DNA of 62,500 bases from Symbiodinium natans (GCA_905221605.1 CAJNDS010002300.1:42501-105000); one strand, 5' to 3'. Positions 30,997 through 40,549 are shown, counted from the first letter of the stretch. The notes: generated from the sequence alone by a model not told the origin. A program made the numbers and translations.

Positions 30997-31105
30997 AACA
31001 GTCACAGCAGAGGACCAGAGCCGACGCTACAGCATGTCTTTGAGTCAACGCAGACCCACCAAAAGCCCAGACCATGAATTCAACAGAAGCCAGGTTCACG
31101 ACCCC
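30997..31105 (-). CDS. candidate exon, OPR/RAP-type helical repeat
   Basis: The minus frame reads VVNLASVEFMVWAFGGSALT, then QRHAVASALVLCCDC. The F-M-V-W-A-F-G core matches the repeat pattern of the islands at 1.7, 18.0 and 54.7 kb. The only acceptor close by is TTTAG of the array itself. Boundaries are uncertain; the motif is the main support. Confidence 0.48.
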
Positions 31106-31152
31106 TAAACCCTAAACCCTAAACCCTAAACCCGAAACCCTAAACCCTAAAC
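31106..31152 (-). repeat. (CCCTAAA)n array, 7 units
   Basis: One CCCGAAA. Lies between two exon candidates only about 50 bp apart. Confidence 0.96.
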
Positions 31153-31260
31153 CCCAACAGTTCCCAAACACTTGGCGAAGTAGAGCCCCACAGGGAGCAG
31201 AAGCGCAACACTGCACCGACGTGCAGGGGCCTCTTAGCCAACAATATTCCAACTCCAGAC
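31153..31260 (-). CDS. candidate exon, helix-rich segment
   Basis: On the minus strand GGTCTAG precedes SGVGILLAKRPLHVGAVLR, FCSLWGSTSPSVWELLG, reaching GGG|GTTTAG. The 108 nt island is open in one other frame. Composition and position next to the WAFG exon suggest the same protein, but exon phases do not join simply with the neighbour. Confidence 0.4.
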
Positions 31261-31264
31261 CTAG

Positions 31265-31329
31265 ACCCTAAACCCTAAACCCTAAACCCTAAACCCTAAA
31301 CCCTAAACCCTAAACCCTAAACCCTAAAC
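31265..31329 (-). repeat. (CCCTAAA)n array, 9 units
   Basis: Perfect units. Confidence 0.98.
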
Positions 31330-31410
31330 CTCCCTTAAGGACCCTATCAGCCTGAAGACGAGCCGGCACAGGGCCAGGACCCAGCCAAAGGCGAGGAAGG
31401 CCAAGGTTCC
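31330..31410 (-). CDS. candidate exon, hydrophobic helix
   Basis: On the minus strand GATCCGCACAG is followed by GTLAFLAFGWVLALCRLVF, RLIGSLRE, ending GAG|GTTTAG. It could be a membrane segment or a buried repeat helix. A second frame (NLGLPRLWLGPGPVPARL) is also open. Confidence 0.42.
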
Positions 31411-31435
31411 CTGTGCGGATCAGCAGGGATCTCCT

Positions 31436-31720
31436 TTTTTTCGTATTAGTATTCTTAGTAGTATCAGTAAGAGTATTAGTATTCGTATTAGTATTAGTAT
31501 TGGTATGAGTATGAGTATTCGTATTCATATTAGTATTAGCATTATTCTTCATATCAGTATTAGTACTAGCATTAGTATTAGTATTAGTATTCGTATTCGT
31601 ATTAGTTTTTGTACTAGTATTAGTATTAGTATTAGTATGAGTATGAGTATTAGTATTAGTATTAGAAATAGAATTCGTATTCGTATTAGTATTAGTACTC
31701 GCACTAGTATTAGTATCAGT
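31436..31720. repeat. (AGTATT)n hexamer block
   Basis: AGTATT/AGTATTCGT/AGTATGAGT units over 285 bp; apparent Thr/Asn or Ser/Ile proteins come from the repeat. Confidence 0.95.
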
Positions 31721-31828
31721 ATGCCTCTCGGGCAGATGTGTCATAGTACGAGCTCCCGTAGGACACCTCAACGCCTCTTTGACTTCAGGTCGCGGTTCTA
31801 GACTGAAGTTGAGGGCTTGTTGTGTATT

Positions 31829-31856
31829 TTAGGGTTTAGGGTTTAGGGTTTAGGGA
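31829..31856 (+). repeat. (TTTAGGG)n, 4 units
   Basis: Opens a 76 bp island. Confidence 0.95.
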
Positions 31857-31902
31857 GGTCTGGGGACGGCGATGCAAATCGTTCTGAGAGCTCCTGACTC
31901 AG
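31857..31902 (-). CDS. candidate short exon
   Basis: The minus acceptor TTCTTTGAGCTGTTCAG is strong and is followed by LSQELSERFASPSPDL. No GT follows before the array, so the donor is unclear (CC|GTCCCC inside is possible). Confidence 0.27.
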
Positions 31903-31932
31903 CTGAACAGCTCAAAGAATCCGACACCACCT

Positions 31933-31958
31933 TAAACCCTAAACCCTAAACCCTAAAC
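31933..31958 (-). repeat. (CCCTAAA)n, 4 units
   Basis: Ends where the exon candidate 31959-32060 begins. Confidence 0.95.
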
Positions 31959-32060
31959 TCCAGAGTCTCCTTGAAATCGCTCTGCTAAGACTTCTGTGCC
32001 CTCAACAAATCCAGCCATCACCTGCACGGCGATGCTCCGCTGGCGCAGCCTCCGTTTCTG
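31959..32060 (-). CDS. candidate exon, helical protein
   Basis: On the minus strand CCAGGTTGCGAG is followed by QKRRLRQRSIAVQVMAGF and VEGTEVLAERFQGDSG, exactly 34 codons, then GGA|GTTTAG. The basic-then-acidic amphipathic sequence is a strong sign of coding. The frame stays open upstream, so a CCCCCAG acceptor 10 bp earlier is an alternative. No family recognised. Confidence 0.55.
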
Positions 32061-33320
32061 CTCGCAACCTGGGGGTCATGCCATAACGTACCAATCCCTC
32101 TCACGGGGGCTTATGAGATACTCTTCATGATTACCCCAATAATACCACTGATTATAGAATTGTAACTCCCAATCACAGTAAAAAAAGTAATAATATAAAT
32201 ACCCATCCCTCTCAGACTTTGCAGACTCGTCAGGATCAACCGACAGTGACACCTACAAGCTCAGTCCAATGGCCCTGGCTAAAGAAACCCCCAACCTCCC
32301 TTGAGCCTTGCAGCCAGAAATTGAAATCACAAGAGGATTCTCGGAGTTGCATGAATTTCTTTTTGATAAGTTTTATCGAAGCCGTTGCTGCTTGACTGCC
32401 TAAAGTCACAAAGCAACCGCCCCAAATTATCCGCGTGAAAAGTCCAAGTGGCGCAGAGCCGGCCGCAACATCGCCCGTCCACAACTGCGACGGGGCTTGG
32501 CTTTAGCCACTTTAGCCCCTTTCGGGGACATGGAGCGTTTGTGGGGTTTGGTGGAGAGTATGGGGGTTCGTTGAAAAGGAAGGCCCTTGAGCTCTCAACT
32601 TATCAAGGGAGGCCCACACCCAAAAAGAGCAGACAACAAACTTCCGAGTGGGGTGTAGTGCTTAAGTCCAAGGCAGGTTCAAGCGTATTGGGGGCTGAAA
32701 GAACATGGGTGTTGAATTCAAGGACTCAAGGCTTCGACAATTTTGCATGCATTTGGAAAATGGAGGTCTTGTCACTGCGCAGACAACGCCTCTTTTGTCC
32801 AAGCAGGCTAAAAAAGTGGAGTCACATCATCCAGCATGGTCGCTGGGGTTTGGGAAAGCGGGCAGCAACAGCATTTGGTGGAGTTGAAGATCTGCACATC
32901 GGGCAGCAACAGCGTTCCAGAAAAACAACATGGTCGAAAGAAACATGCCCAATCTTCTTCAGACACGTCCTATTCCATGCGGAATGATCCGCTGCGCGAC
33001 ATCAGCATGCTAGGCCTGGGGCGGCAGCTTGCTTTGCACCATTTTCCCAAACAGCTTTAAAAGAAGCACACTCCCAACTTGGAGGAAGCCCGATAGCCGG
33101 TGAGGAAAAGCATCATTCCAATCGCTGCATAGGAAGAGCTATAAATACAGAAGCTGATCCACAGTTTCGATAAGCTTGCATAGTTCTCGGCGGCAAAATC
33201 CGTCGGACAGCACATGACCCATGACGAAAGCCAATTCTAAGAAACCTTCAAAGCATAACAACATGTTGTCCGTCCTGCGCAACATCCTGCAAGTCCCATA
33301 GCCCCAATGTCACAATGCAA
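32061..33320. other. unassigned 1.26 kb
   Basis: A 179-codon plus frame (32448-32987) is open over part of it; minus frames are shorter here. The plus sequence (SLKRKALELSTYQGRPTPKK) is fairly protein-like, so a plus-strand exon cannot be excluded. No repeat seen. Confidence 0.4.
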
Positions 33321-33341
33321 TAGGGTTTAGGGTTTAGGGTC
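33321..33341 (+). repeat. (TTTAGGG)n, 3 units
   Basis: Short array left of an exon candidate. Confidence 0.93.
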
Positions 33342-33345
33342 TAAC

Positions 33346-33460
33346 CGGCCAACCGGCATTTCGACATGTGGGCTTCCAGCAATTTGGTCTATGGTGCGTC
33401 CTTGGGACGCGAAGGAAGCCGCGGGCGTACTGAGCTTCATGACTCCAAGTGCTCTAGACG
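33346..33460 (-). CDS. candidate exon, unknown protein
   Basis: On the minus strand GTGGGGCTCAG is followed by SRALGVMKLSTPAASFASQG and RTIDQIAGSPHVEMPVGR, then GCCG|GTTAGA. 115 nt. Balanced residue use supports coding; no family recognised. Confidence 0.5.
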
Positions 33461-33494
33461 CTGAGCCCCACGATTGCGATGGTTTCAAATTTCA

Positions 33495-33530
33495 AAACCC
33501 TAAACCCTAAACCCTAAACCCTAAACCCTC
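33495..33530 (-). repeat. (CCCTAAA)n, 5 units
   Basis: Here the array lies upstream of the minus-strand exon and so reads TTTAGGG before its acceptor. Confidence 0.96.
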
Positions 33531-34308
33531 AAGATTGAGAATAGCACTTGGATCCAAAACATGAGACTAACATTGCTTTAGCAAAGCATGCACGCTCATA
33601 CAGAATTACGTCCAGCAACAAGACGGCCCTACAAGCCCGCTCCTGGCATTTCATCTATTGCTCGCGCGCCTTTGTGAACTTAAGACAAACAGCGTGTATG
33701 CAGCTTGCTGTTTTGAACTATGACTCAATTTCATAGGATTGTAGGTACCTCACGAACCACAAGAACAAGACTCATAACGTCTTAGTTGCCAAAGAAATCC
33801 AAATCCGGAGTTCCCAGTCCCGTAGACATGCTCGTGATGGTGCGGTTGCTTGGCTGCTGCGGCTGGACCGGTCCCTAAACCGTCTAGCAGCTAGCAACTC
33901 AAGACATGAAGACTCAACCCAGCTCGGGCCAAAACCCACCACCACAACAACCAGGAGAGTTCATTTGGACCCTGGATGTGCGCTACGCCTAGACCAGTCG
34001 CATGCCAGGATAGCACCTGCCCGGCACACAGCGAAGCCAGTTACCAGTGGTCACCAGGCCCTCTTACATTCCCAACGTGTTTGAGAAGTGATGAAAACCG
34101 GTGACATGTCCGTGCAGAAGCTTGAGAACGCCCGAGGTGTCAACATGAGGCTTACCCCTTTGAGGCAGGCCTGTGGAATCATCTGTTGGCTTACTAAAAT
34201 TGTTGCAAGTAGCGAACTTGATTCTGCAGCTTTGCGTGCATGGACACATTACGAAATGGACGAGGAATTATGTTAGACTTTAATCTATGTTTTGTACATA
34301 TTGTGGTC
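33531..34308. other. unassigned 780 bp
   Basis: No repeat or convincing exon. Confidence 0.4.
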
Positions 34309-34319
34309 TAGGATTTCCT

Positions 34320-34510
34320 GGTCAAATACAGAGGTTTTCCGACTATTAAAAACGCAGAGGAAATAGAGGTCCCCTCTGAAAATGCACAGGAAATAGCAGG
34401 CCCCATGCAAATACAGAGGAAACAGCGGTTTTCTTCTTCCGAAGTAACCCATTTAATATTCTGTTGTGGCTTTCTTATTCTGAAGTAACCCATTTAACAT
34501 CTTGTTGTCA
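34320..34510. repeat. two local tandem repeats
   Basis: CAGAGGAAATAG/CACAGGAAATAG/CAGAGGAAACAG words at 34350-34430, then a 41 bp duplication (GAAGTAACCCATTTAA in both copies) at 34431-34508. Confidence 0.85.
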
Positions 34511-34614
34511 CAAACAGGTTCTGAACTTCGCAGCCAATGATGTATACTGCGCTGTTGCAGCGGCTTTGCCGCGGACACCTGACAAGAGCGCGAACCCGAA
34601 GCAGGGTTTATTGT

Positions 34615-34700
34615 GGGGTTTAGGGTATAGGGTTTAGGGTTTAGGGTTTAGGGTATAGGGTTTAGGGTTTAGGGTTTAGGGTTTAGGGTATAGGGTTTAG
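34615..34700 (+). repeat. (TTTAGGG)n array with TATAGGG units
   Basis: TATAGGG replaces TTTAGGG every third to fifth unit. Confidence 0.96.
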
Positions 34701-34778
34701 CGATCCCCAGGACCGTCACGTGAGGTGCTTCTGCGCATTGACCTGCACATAGGCACTGCAGTGGCAAGATCGAAAGTT

Positions 34779-34879
34779 CTATAGGGGTCGGAAGAATGAC
34801 TAATAGTATTCCCTTATGGTCCCTTGGTCAATATACTATAATAACCGCCAAAACGCTATTCTAACTATTCAGGCCCTAT
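34779..34879 (-). mobile_element. MITE family D, copy 4
   Basis: TATAGGGGTCGGAAGAATGA and CTAACTATTCAGGCCCTAT ends; core CCCTTATGGTCCCTTGG. Confidence 0.82.
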
Positions 34880-34892
34880 GTGGTTGTCAAAA

Positions 34893-34972
34893 TTATGATC
34901 CCTTTTGGGGTACCCTAAACATTAGGTGCCGTATTATAATAGGGATCCAAAAAGGGAACCTAATTTTGACAA
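34893..34972. mobile_element. short inverted-repeat element
   Basis: GTTGTCAAAATT...GATCCCTTTTGGGG at the left and its inverse CCAAAAAGGGAACCTAATTTTGACAAC at the right; about 85 bp hairpin. Confidence 0.8.
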
Positions 34973-35020
34973 CCACCCACATGTTGTCGTGCATGCACAG
35001 AGCCTGTTGATAGTGCTTGC

Positions 35021-35114
35021 AATCGCCACTTCGAGGTGTCTTCTGTTTACAACCAAGTTCGTGTAGACGTGGTTTCCCTTCTGAACCTCCGTAAGCAGCT
35101 GCTTCACTTGACAT
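35021..35114 (-). CDS. candidate exon, helical protein
   Basis: On the minus strand CCAGCTCCAG is followed by VKQLLTEVQKGNHVYTNLVV and NRRHLEVAI, then ATT|GCAAGC, a GC-type donor. A second frame is also open. Amphipathic helix character fits the repeat proteins suggested nearby. Confidence 0.42.
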
Positions 35115-35442
35115 CTGGAGCTGGTTTTTGTGCCCTGTGGAGGCAAGGTACTGCCTACGAGTATCCCTCTTCACACCAAGCAGTCGCATGGCCACCAGAT
35201 TATAGCGACTAGCCTTGCAGGATTTGCGCTGTGGGTATCAGGGGTGTCCCCCGGAACCTCAAATGGATTTTGTGTGAAGCAAACAGATCATGGCTAGAGC
35301 TTTACACAGGCACGGAACATCAATGTAAGGCAGCTGCAAAAAAAGTACATAAGATCCGAAATCATGCATTGAAGGCATATACATGACGGCCAAAAAAAAA
35401 CTCTGCAACTTATGAAGCCTGCACACGCTTGCGAAGGCAAAC

Positions 35443-35587
35443 CTGGACCCCTTAAGGCCCTCGATGTGGCATCATGTTGGACAGCCTTGAGCAGGCTGAG
35501 CTCATCGCTGTACACCTTCGGCGACTGCGTCCTGCATAGAGCTGTGGTATGCTTTTGCAACGTTGAGAAAGCCCATAGAAGGGGCTT
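35443..35587 (-). CDS. candidate exon, OPR/RAP-type helical repeat
   Basis: On the minus strand CTTACAATCCCAG precedes PLLWAFSTLQKHTTALCRTQ and SPKVYSDELSLLKAVQHD, then ATSRALRGP, reaching CCAG|GTTTGC. L-L-W-A-F-S-T-L is the typical core of the repeat. The plus strand (DVASCWTALSRLSSSLYTF) is open too, so the strand is favoured, not proven. Confidence 0.47.
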
Positions 35588-36111
35588 CTGGGATTGTAAG
35601 TCTCGCACTATCCGTGGACCCTCAAACCCCCGCAGGCACCGTGAACAAACGTCCTTTTACTAACCTTCACCCGCGGTAAAGTGTGTGTTTCTCGTGCTCT
35701 TCATCTTCAATATTTTCATACCAGAGGCTCATATGGGTATTTGCATTGCTGGGGTTCTGCCCTGGTGCGTGGAGGTGTTCTGTAGCACTGGGGTCCGAAA
35801 CGCCAAAATGGCACAAACAGAAATGCGCATCTGGGACTCCCGTGTCTTCGTTTGTTCCAGTTTTTGAAGAACGGCTGCACTTGGGTCCGGCAGTGCATCC
35901 TTTTCGTTGTTCTCTCTGCCCGGCTGCGGACTCCAGCCTTTTATTCCGCCATGTTTTCTTTCACTGTGTTTCCCTGCGCTTCCTTTGCTGCTTCCTTTGC
36001 TGCACTCCCGACAGTGCCGACAGCTTGCAGGTCACCGCTGACAGCGCTCAAACAGGCAGGAAAAGTCCTTGACCAGAAGCCCTAAAACAAACACGCAGGA
36101 AGAGCCCTCGA
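35588..36111. other. unassigned 520 bp
   Basis: Plus frames at 35683-36085 are rich in Cys/Phe/Ser and not distinctive. Confidence 0.4.
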
Positions 36112-36160
36112 CCCCAAACCCTAAACCCTATATAAACCCTAAAACCCTAAACCCTAAACT
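36112..36160 (-). repeat. (CCCTAAA)n array, interrupted
   Basis: Contains CCCTATATAAA; a further two units lie at 36201-36214. Confidence 0.93.
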
Positions 36161-36697
36161 CTGAATTCTCAAGCAGGTAGGCAAGCCCTTGACCCTAACA
36201 CCCTAAACCCTAAGCAGCAAGCCAGCATCCCTGACAACTCAAAACCTTGACTCTAAACCCATAACCTAAAAGCCTTGTAAATTTTGAGATTCATGATTTT
36301 CCTCTGTCCCCGATTCCAGTTAGCATGGTGATTTTCAGTAGTTTTCGGTGCTTTTCTATTTTCGGAATACAAGATTCTGGGGCCAACAAAGCCCCCTTTG
36401 AACGTCGTTCAGGTGCGCGTGTCACATCAAGGGTGCCCAAACTGATGGGGCACGTTCACGTGCAAAAGTCTGACACCGTGAAGTTCGGGTTGAGGATGTG
36501 AGTTGATCGATTGAGCTTGAGCAAGAATCCTTCGGCGCTGAGATTCTCCATGATTTGGTGGCGGAGTTTGCGTTTCTTCGGCCCGGCTTGGCTTGCCCTG
36601 GTTCCCGTGCTCTTGACCCGAGGTCTGCGGTGGCGTCGCTGCGCGCAGATGGTTTAGACCTCTAGGCTGTCTTCAGGAACGCCTAGTCCCACAGAGT
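36161..36697. other. unassigned 540 bp
   Basis: Nothing recognised besides the two units at 36201. Confidence 0.4.
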
Positions 36698-36768
36698 CCC
36701 TAAACCCTAAACCCTAAACCCTAAACCCTAAACCCTAAACCCTAAACCCTAAACCCTAAACCCTAAAC
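36698..36768 (-). repeat. (CCCTAAA)n array, 10 units
   Basis: Perfect units. Confidence 0.98.
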
Positions 36769-36840
36769 CCTATCTCCCGCCCTAAGGCCGATGCCGCTGG
36801 AATCTAAAGCCCTCAACGCAAGGCTCCAGTCTTCGACACA
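36769..36840 (-). CDS. candidate exon, helical segment
   Basis: On the minus strand AATGTGTCGAAG is followed by DWSLALRALDSSGIGLRAGD, ending ATAGG|GTTTAG. W-S-L-A-L-R-A-L is compatible with a helical repeat. Acceptor context is weak; the array-edge donor is clear. Confidence 0.42.
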
Positions 36841-36877
36841 TTAAACACCGAAGCCGGTTGCGTCACTACCTGCATGG

Positions 36878-37600
36878 GCGATTATTACCCTAAAACCCCC
36901 TTAAATAGGGCCCTTTATAGGGTTTATGGGCTATTATTACCCTATAACCCCTTAAAAAGGCCCTTTAGAGGGTTATATGGGCTATTATACCCTCTAACCC
37001 CTTAAAACGGCCCTTTACAGGGTTGGTTTGGGGGGGATTATAGGGCCTAATAACCCCTTAAAAAGGGCCCTTTATAGGGTTTAGGGGCTATTAGACCCTA
37101 CAAACCCCTTAAAAAGTCCCTTTAGAGGGTTATGGGCTGTTATACCCTATAACCCCTTAAACAAGCCTTTGTAGGGTTGGTTTGGGGGGGATTAAAGGGT
37201 CTTTATAGCGTTATGGGCTATTATACCCTATAACCCCTTCAACAGGCCCTTTGTAGGGTCATGGGCTATTATACCCTATCACCCCTTAAACAGGCCCTTT
37301 ACAGGGTTATGGGCTGTTCTACCCTATAACCCCTTAAAACGTTTACAGGGTTGGTTTGGGGGGATTAGAGCCTAATAGCCCCTTAAAAAGGCCCTTTATA
37401 GGGTTCTGGGCTGTTATACCCTATACCCCCTTAAACAGGCCCTTTGTAGGGTTGGTTTGGGGGATTAAAGGCCCTTTATAGGGTTATGGGCTATTCTACC
37501 CTATAACCGCTTCAACAGGCCCTTTGTAGGGTTATGGGCAATTATACCCTATCACCCCTTAAACAGGCCCTTTGTAGGGTTGGTTTGGGGGGGATTGTAG
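36878..37600. repeat. tandem repeat of about 50 bp
   Basis: About 14 imperfect units built from GGGCTATTATACCCTATAA, CCCCTTAAAAAGGCCCTTT and ATAGGGTTATG. Every third or fourth unit carries an inserted GGTTGGTTTGGGGGGGATTA. Each unit contains short inverted words (AGGGTT/AACCCC, GGGCC). Confidence 0.93.
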
Positions 37601-37650
37601 GGTTTAGGGTTTGGATTTAGGATTTAGGGTTTAGGGTTTAGGGTTTTGGG
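37599..37650 (+). repeat. (TTTAGGG)n array, 7 units
   Basis: Directly continues from the 50-bp repeat; the junction AGGGTT is shared. Confidence 0.93.
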
Positions 37651-37675
37651 CCTAATGGCCCATGATGGTAAGGAC

Positions 37676-37744
37676 CTGACATGGGCGCTGCCCGGCCGCC
37701 GAGGCGAGGGGAAAGCGACGCCCGGCGCCTCTCCTTCGTCCGCG
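37676..37744 (-). CDS. candidate exon, low-complexity segment
   Basis: On the minus strand TCGAACTCCAG is followed by ADEGEAPGVAFPSPRRPG and SAHV, then CAG|GTCCTT. A plus frame over the island is also open. Composition suggests a disordered linker. Confidence 0.35.
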
Positions 37745-37770
37745 CTGGAGTTCGAGGACTTGGGACGGGA

Positions 37771-37809
37771 TTAGGGTTTTAGGGTTTGGGGTTTAGGGTT
37801 TAGGGTTCG
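37771..37809 (+). repeat. (TTTAGGG)n array, 5 units
   Basis: One TTTTAGGG, one TTTGGGG. Confidence 0.94.
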
Positions 37810-37814
37810 GCGTA

Positions 37815-37901
37815 GGTTTGGGCTTCTGGGGCTTCGACTGAAAATGGTACGAGGGCCATGGCAAGAAGCCTCTCAGCCAACGCCCGGGCGCCGATTCCTC
37901 C
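37815..37901 (-). CDS. candidate exon, helix-rich segment
   Basis: The minus frame reads GIGARALAERLLAMALVPF, SVEAPEAQTYAEP between two arrays. The acceptor GATTGAAG sits at the array edge; the donor would be of GC or GA type. Good peptide, weak splice signals. Confidence 0.33.
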
Positions 37902-37907
37902 TTCAAT

Positions 37908-37968
37908 CCCTAAACCCTAAACCCTAAACCCTAAACCCTAAACCCCAAACCCTACACCCTAAACCCCA
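37908..37968 (-). repeat. (CCCTAAA)n array, 8-9 units
   Basis: Last units CCCCAAA, CCCTACA, CCCTAAA. Confidence 0.96.
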
Positions 37969-38340
37969 ATTGCTGGGGTTGGGGGCCTGCAAGCCGCTGC
38001 GAACCCTAGGAGGCTCCATTAGATGCAGGCGTCTTGGGATCAGCTGGGGCTCAACAGTGCTACCACAACTCCTGAAAAGCTCAGGGTCTGATGGGCAAGC
38101 TCAAGGGATGAGATTCGGGATGTTGCGGTTTCAGGGTTTTGCGATTCCAAGGTTTTCAGGGTCTTGTGAAGGCGGAGAACACGTCTTGGATGTTGGGGTG
38201 GGTCTACAGCCCTTCGCCAAGTCCTCTGGAGGTGCTGGAGGCTTCAAAAAGCTGGAGTGCCTGGACTTGGCATTTGAGGGCTTCCAGATCGAGGGCCAAA
38301 GGTTTCGGATGCTCTGCTCATTCTAGCGATTACAGACTTG
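37969..38340. other. unassigned 370 bp
   Basis: Plus frame of 118 codons, no motif. Confidence 0.4.
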
Positions 38341-38345
38341 AAAGA

Positions 38346-38391
38346 CACACACACACACACACACTCTCTCGCACACACACACACACACACA
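38346..38391. repeat. (CA)n microsatellite
   Basis: Two CA runs separated by CTCTCTCG. Confidence 0.95.
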
Positions 38392-38481
38392 GTCCCGGAG
38401 AGCTACAAGCTCTGCATTGGCAACCCAAGGAATCCCCAAAGCTTGTTTCCTTCAGGATTCAATGAATGACGGCCCGAAACG

Positions 38482-38620
38482 GCCTAAACCCTAAACCCTA
38501 AAACCTAAACCCTAAACCCTACACCCTAAAACCCTAAAACCTTAAAACCCTAAAACCCTAAAACCCTAAAACCCTAAAACCCTAAAACCCTAAAACCCTA
38601 AAACCCTAAAACCCTGAAAC
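38482..38620 (-). repeat. (CCCTAAAA)n octamer array
   Basis: About 12 octamers after three heptamers; the mirror of the TTTTAGGG array at 30.3 kb. Confidence 0.97.
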
Positions 38621-38699
38621 CCGCCAAGTGGACCTGCGGTGGACCAGCTCGCTGCCCGGTTTCAGAAACTCAGCGCAGGAGAGGGCTCGTTGGTTCAGG
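38621..38699 (-). CDS. candidate exon, helical segment
   Basis: On the minus strand CTCAACCAAAG is followed by LNQRALSCAEFLKPGSELVH and RRSTWR, ending CGG|GTTTCAG. No array lies upstream. Good residue mix, modest acceptor, unknown family. Confidence 0.42.
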
Positions 38700-39540
38700 C
38701 TTTGGTTGAGGGTTTTGCGTGTTGGGCTTCAGAGTATAAGTATAAGGCATGCCGGAAATTTTGTGGCTTGAGAAGATTGTGTAGAGATTCATGGGTGGCA
38801 AAAGACAGCTAGCTGCCTGCGAACCGCGGCGAGCCGCCAAGTAGGGGAAAATCGGGGTTCAAGCCTCGACGGCCTGTGATCATGCTACATCCCTGCACAC
38901 GAAAAGCCTCCAGGCCCGGGACGATCGCGGGCAGGGCCGCAGCGTCCGTGGCGTGTGCATGAGCGGAACTCGCATCCTGATCTTGCGGGTAACTGGATGT
39001 TGCGGTTTGAAACTGGATCACATCCTGTCGAGGGGACACTTGGGGCTGGTTGCAGACTCTTTTCTAGGGTTTTGGGGTTTAGGGATTTAGAAGGTCCCAC
39101 CCTTGGCATGTTTTGCTGGCCTACTTGGGCATGCTCTGCTTGGTCGATGTACGTGTCTTTGCACAGAAACATACCCACCATGGCGCAAGACTCGCTACAC
39201 TAGGCTTCAAGCTTTACTGGACCTCGACAGTCCACAATTCAAATTTGTGGAGCTCGGAACTCCTACCCTAATACCTACATCTACGCCCGTCGAGGTTGGG
39301 AGATTTGGTGGTCCAGACTGTTGTAGGTCATTTAGGAAGCCCAAGAAGGTAGGGACATCCCTATAAAAATGCTTATGCTTATGTCCTTTTTGGGTCCCTG
39401 GTCATTGGTTCAAAGCTTCAGCTTCTGGAAGTTTCAGATGGGCACCGTGCCATATCTTTCGCCATGCAGAGGGTATCCGAGTATGGTGGACACCACTCCT
39501 GGGAGCCCCCGAAGTCTGGATCCCAAGCCTGCCCACACCC
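38700..39540. other. unassigned 840 bp
   Basis: Two telomere-like units at 39063-39088 (TTTTGGGG, TTTAGGGA). Frames of 80-98 codons on both strands. Confidence 0.4.
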
Positions 39541-39615
39541 AGGGTTTAGGGTTTAGGGTTTAGGGTTTAGGGTTTAGGGTTTAGGGTTTAGGGTTTAGGG
39601 TTTAGGGTTTAGGGT
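39541..39615 (+). repeat. (TTTAGGG)n array, 11 units
   Basis: Perfect units. Confidence 0.98.
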
Positions 39616-39625
39616 TCCCCTGGTG

Positions 39626-39800
39626 CCTTCTCAGAGTGAGGACACGGTGGAAGGTGCGGCGTCTTCGGGCCTGCACCAGGCCAGTGCAGACTCTACTGCC
39701 CGATTTGCTGCATGCTCGCATCTGCAAACCCGACTTTTCGTTGCACCGCACGCAAGAGAAACTCTCCTTTGGCTCGGGCTTGAAGTCCAAAGCTGCAATG
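39626..39800. CDS. coding-like island, strand unresolved
   Basis: The plus strand has a strong acceptor (GTGCCTTCTCAG) and a frame reading SEDTVEGAASSGLHQASADS, TARFAACSHLQTRLFVAPH, ARETLLWLGLEVQSCNA. The minus strand is open with CEHAANRAVESALAWCRPED. Both are protein-like; the plus acceptor is the better splice signal, against the trend of the window. Confidence 0.35.
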
Positions 39801-39869
39801 CCCCTAAACCGTAAACCCTAAACCCTAAACCCTAAACCCTAAACCCTAAACCCTAAACCCTAAACCCCA
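39801..39869 (-). repeat. (CCCTAAA)n array, 10 units
   Basis: One CCGTAAA unit. Confidence 0.97.
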
Positions 39870-39884
39870 AGCCTTCTTTACGAC

Positions 39885-39945
39885 CCTCGTCTGCCTCGAG
39901 GGCTGGCATGGGACGTGCCGGGATCCTCGCGGAGTTTTCGCAGAT
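39885..39945 (-). CDS. candidate exon, basic segment
   Basis: The minus frame reads HLRKLREDPGTSHASPRG and ends at GAGG|GTCGTAAAG. No clear acceptor separates it from the array. The plus strand is open as well. Confidence 0.27.
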
Positions 39946-39987
39946 GGGGTTTGGGGTTTAGGGTTTAGGGGTTTAGGGTTTAGGGTT
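39946..39987 (+). repeat. (TTTAGGG)n array, 6 units
   Basis: First two units TTTGGGG. Confidence 0.95.
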
Positions 39988-40063
39988 GGGATCTTGGTCG
40001 AAACTGCTTTGAAGTACCCAATGTACAAAGGGCGCTCGGATGCTAGGATTCTTGGGTCTTGGG

Positions 40064-40079
40064 GGTGGGGGGGGGGGGG
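40064..40079. repeat. poly-G tract
   Basis: GGGGGTGGGGGGGGGGGG. Confidence 0.88.
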
Positions 40080-40164
40080 CTCTTTACAGATTGCTCTAGA
40101 GAGTGCGAGCGTTGTCAAAGGGAGGTTAAGGGCTTGGTCAGGGCAGGATCGGGGCTCTTCTAGT

Positions 40165-40260
40165 AATTGCTTAAGAACCCCCCAAACTAAAAAATAGTCT
40201 TCCTTATAAGAGTAGTATAGGGATTATTATTGTTGTTCTTTTGGGGTTCTTAAGCAAAAA
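40165..40260. mobile_element. MITE family H
   Basis: TTGCTTAAGAACCCCCCAA and its inverse TTGGGGTTCTTAAGCAA, 96 bp; core has an inverted TAGTCTTCC/AGAGTAGTA. Confidence 0.85.
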
Positions 40261-40487
40261 TAGTAGTCTTGAGTACGCCTTCGCGAACTGGGGACACAAG
40301 CGCCAAGCGCCAAAAACCTTGCAAAGACTGGCAAACCCCTCCCTCCCTCCCCCTGCCCTCACATGTCCATGCAACCTCCTTCCTCACAGCGAAGTACCGC
40401 GAACTCCCTGAGCCCAAACTCTGTGCACCTGGGGAAAAACTTGTTAGCGGCTTAGCGTGTGGGGGGCTGGGAGCCGAAACCCAAGGA

Positions 40488-40549
40488 CCTAAACCCTAAA
40501 CCCTAAACCAAACCCTAACCCCTAAATCCTAAACCCTAAACCCTAAAGC
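40488..40549 (-). repeat. (CCCTAAA)n array, 9 units
   Basis: CCAAACC and CCCCTAAAT interruptions. Confidence 0.95.

Noticed and set aside
31310-31771. Thr/Asn-rich minus frame of 153 codons
   Set aside because: Arises from the AGTATT hexamer block; only its last part overlaps a separately supported exon candidate.
38840-38870. GGTTCAAGCCTCGAC as a tRNA T-arm
   Set aside because: No matching acceptor stem, D-arm or anticodon arm at the right distance.
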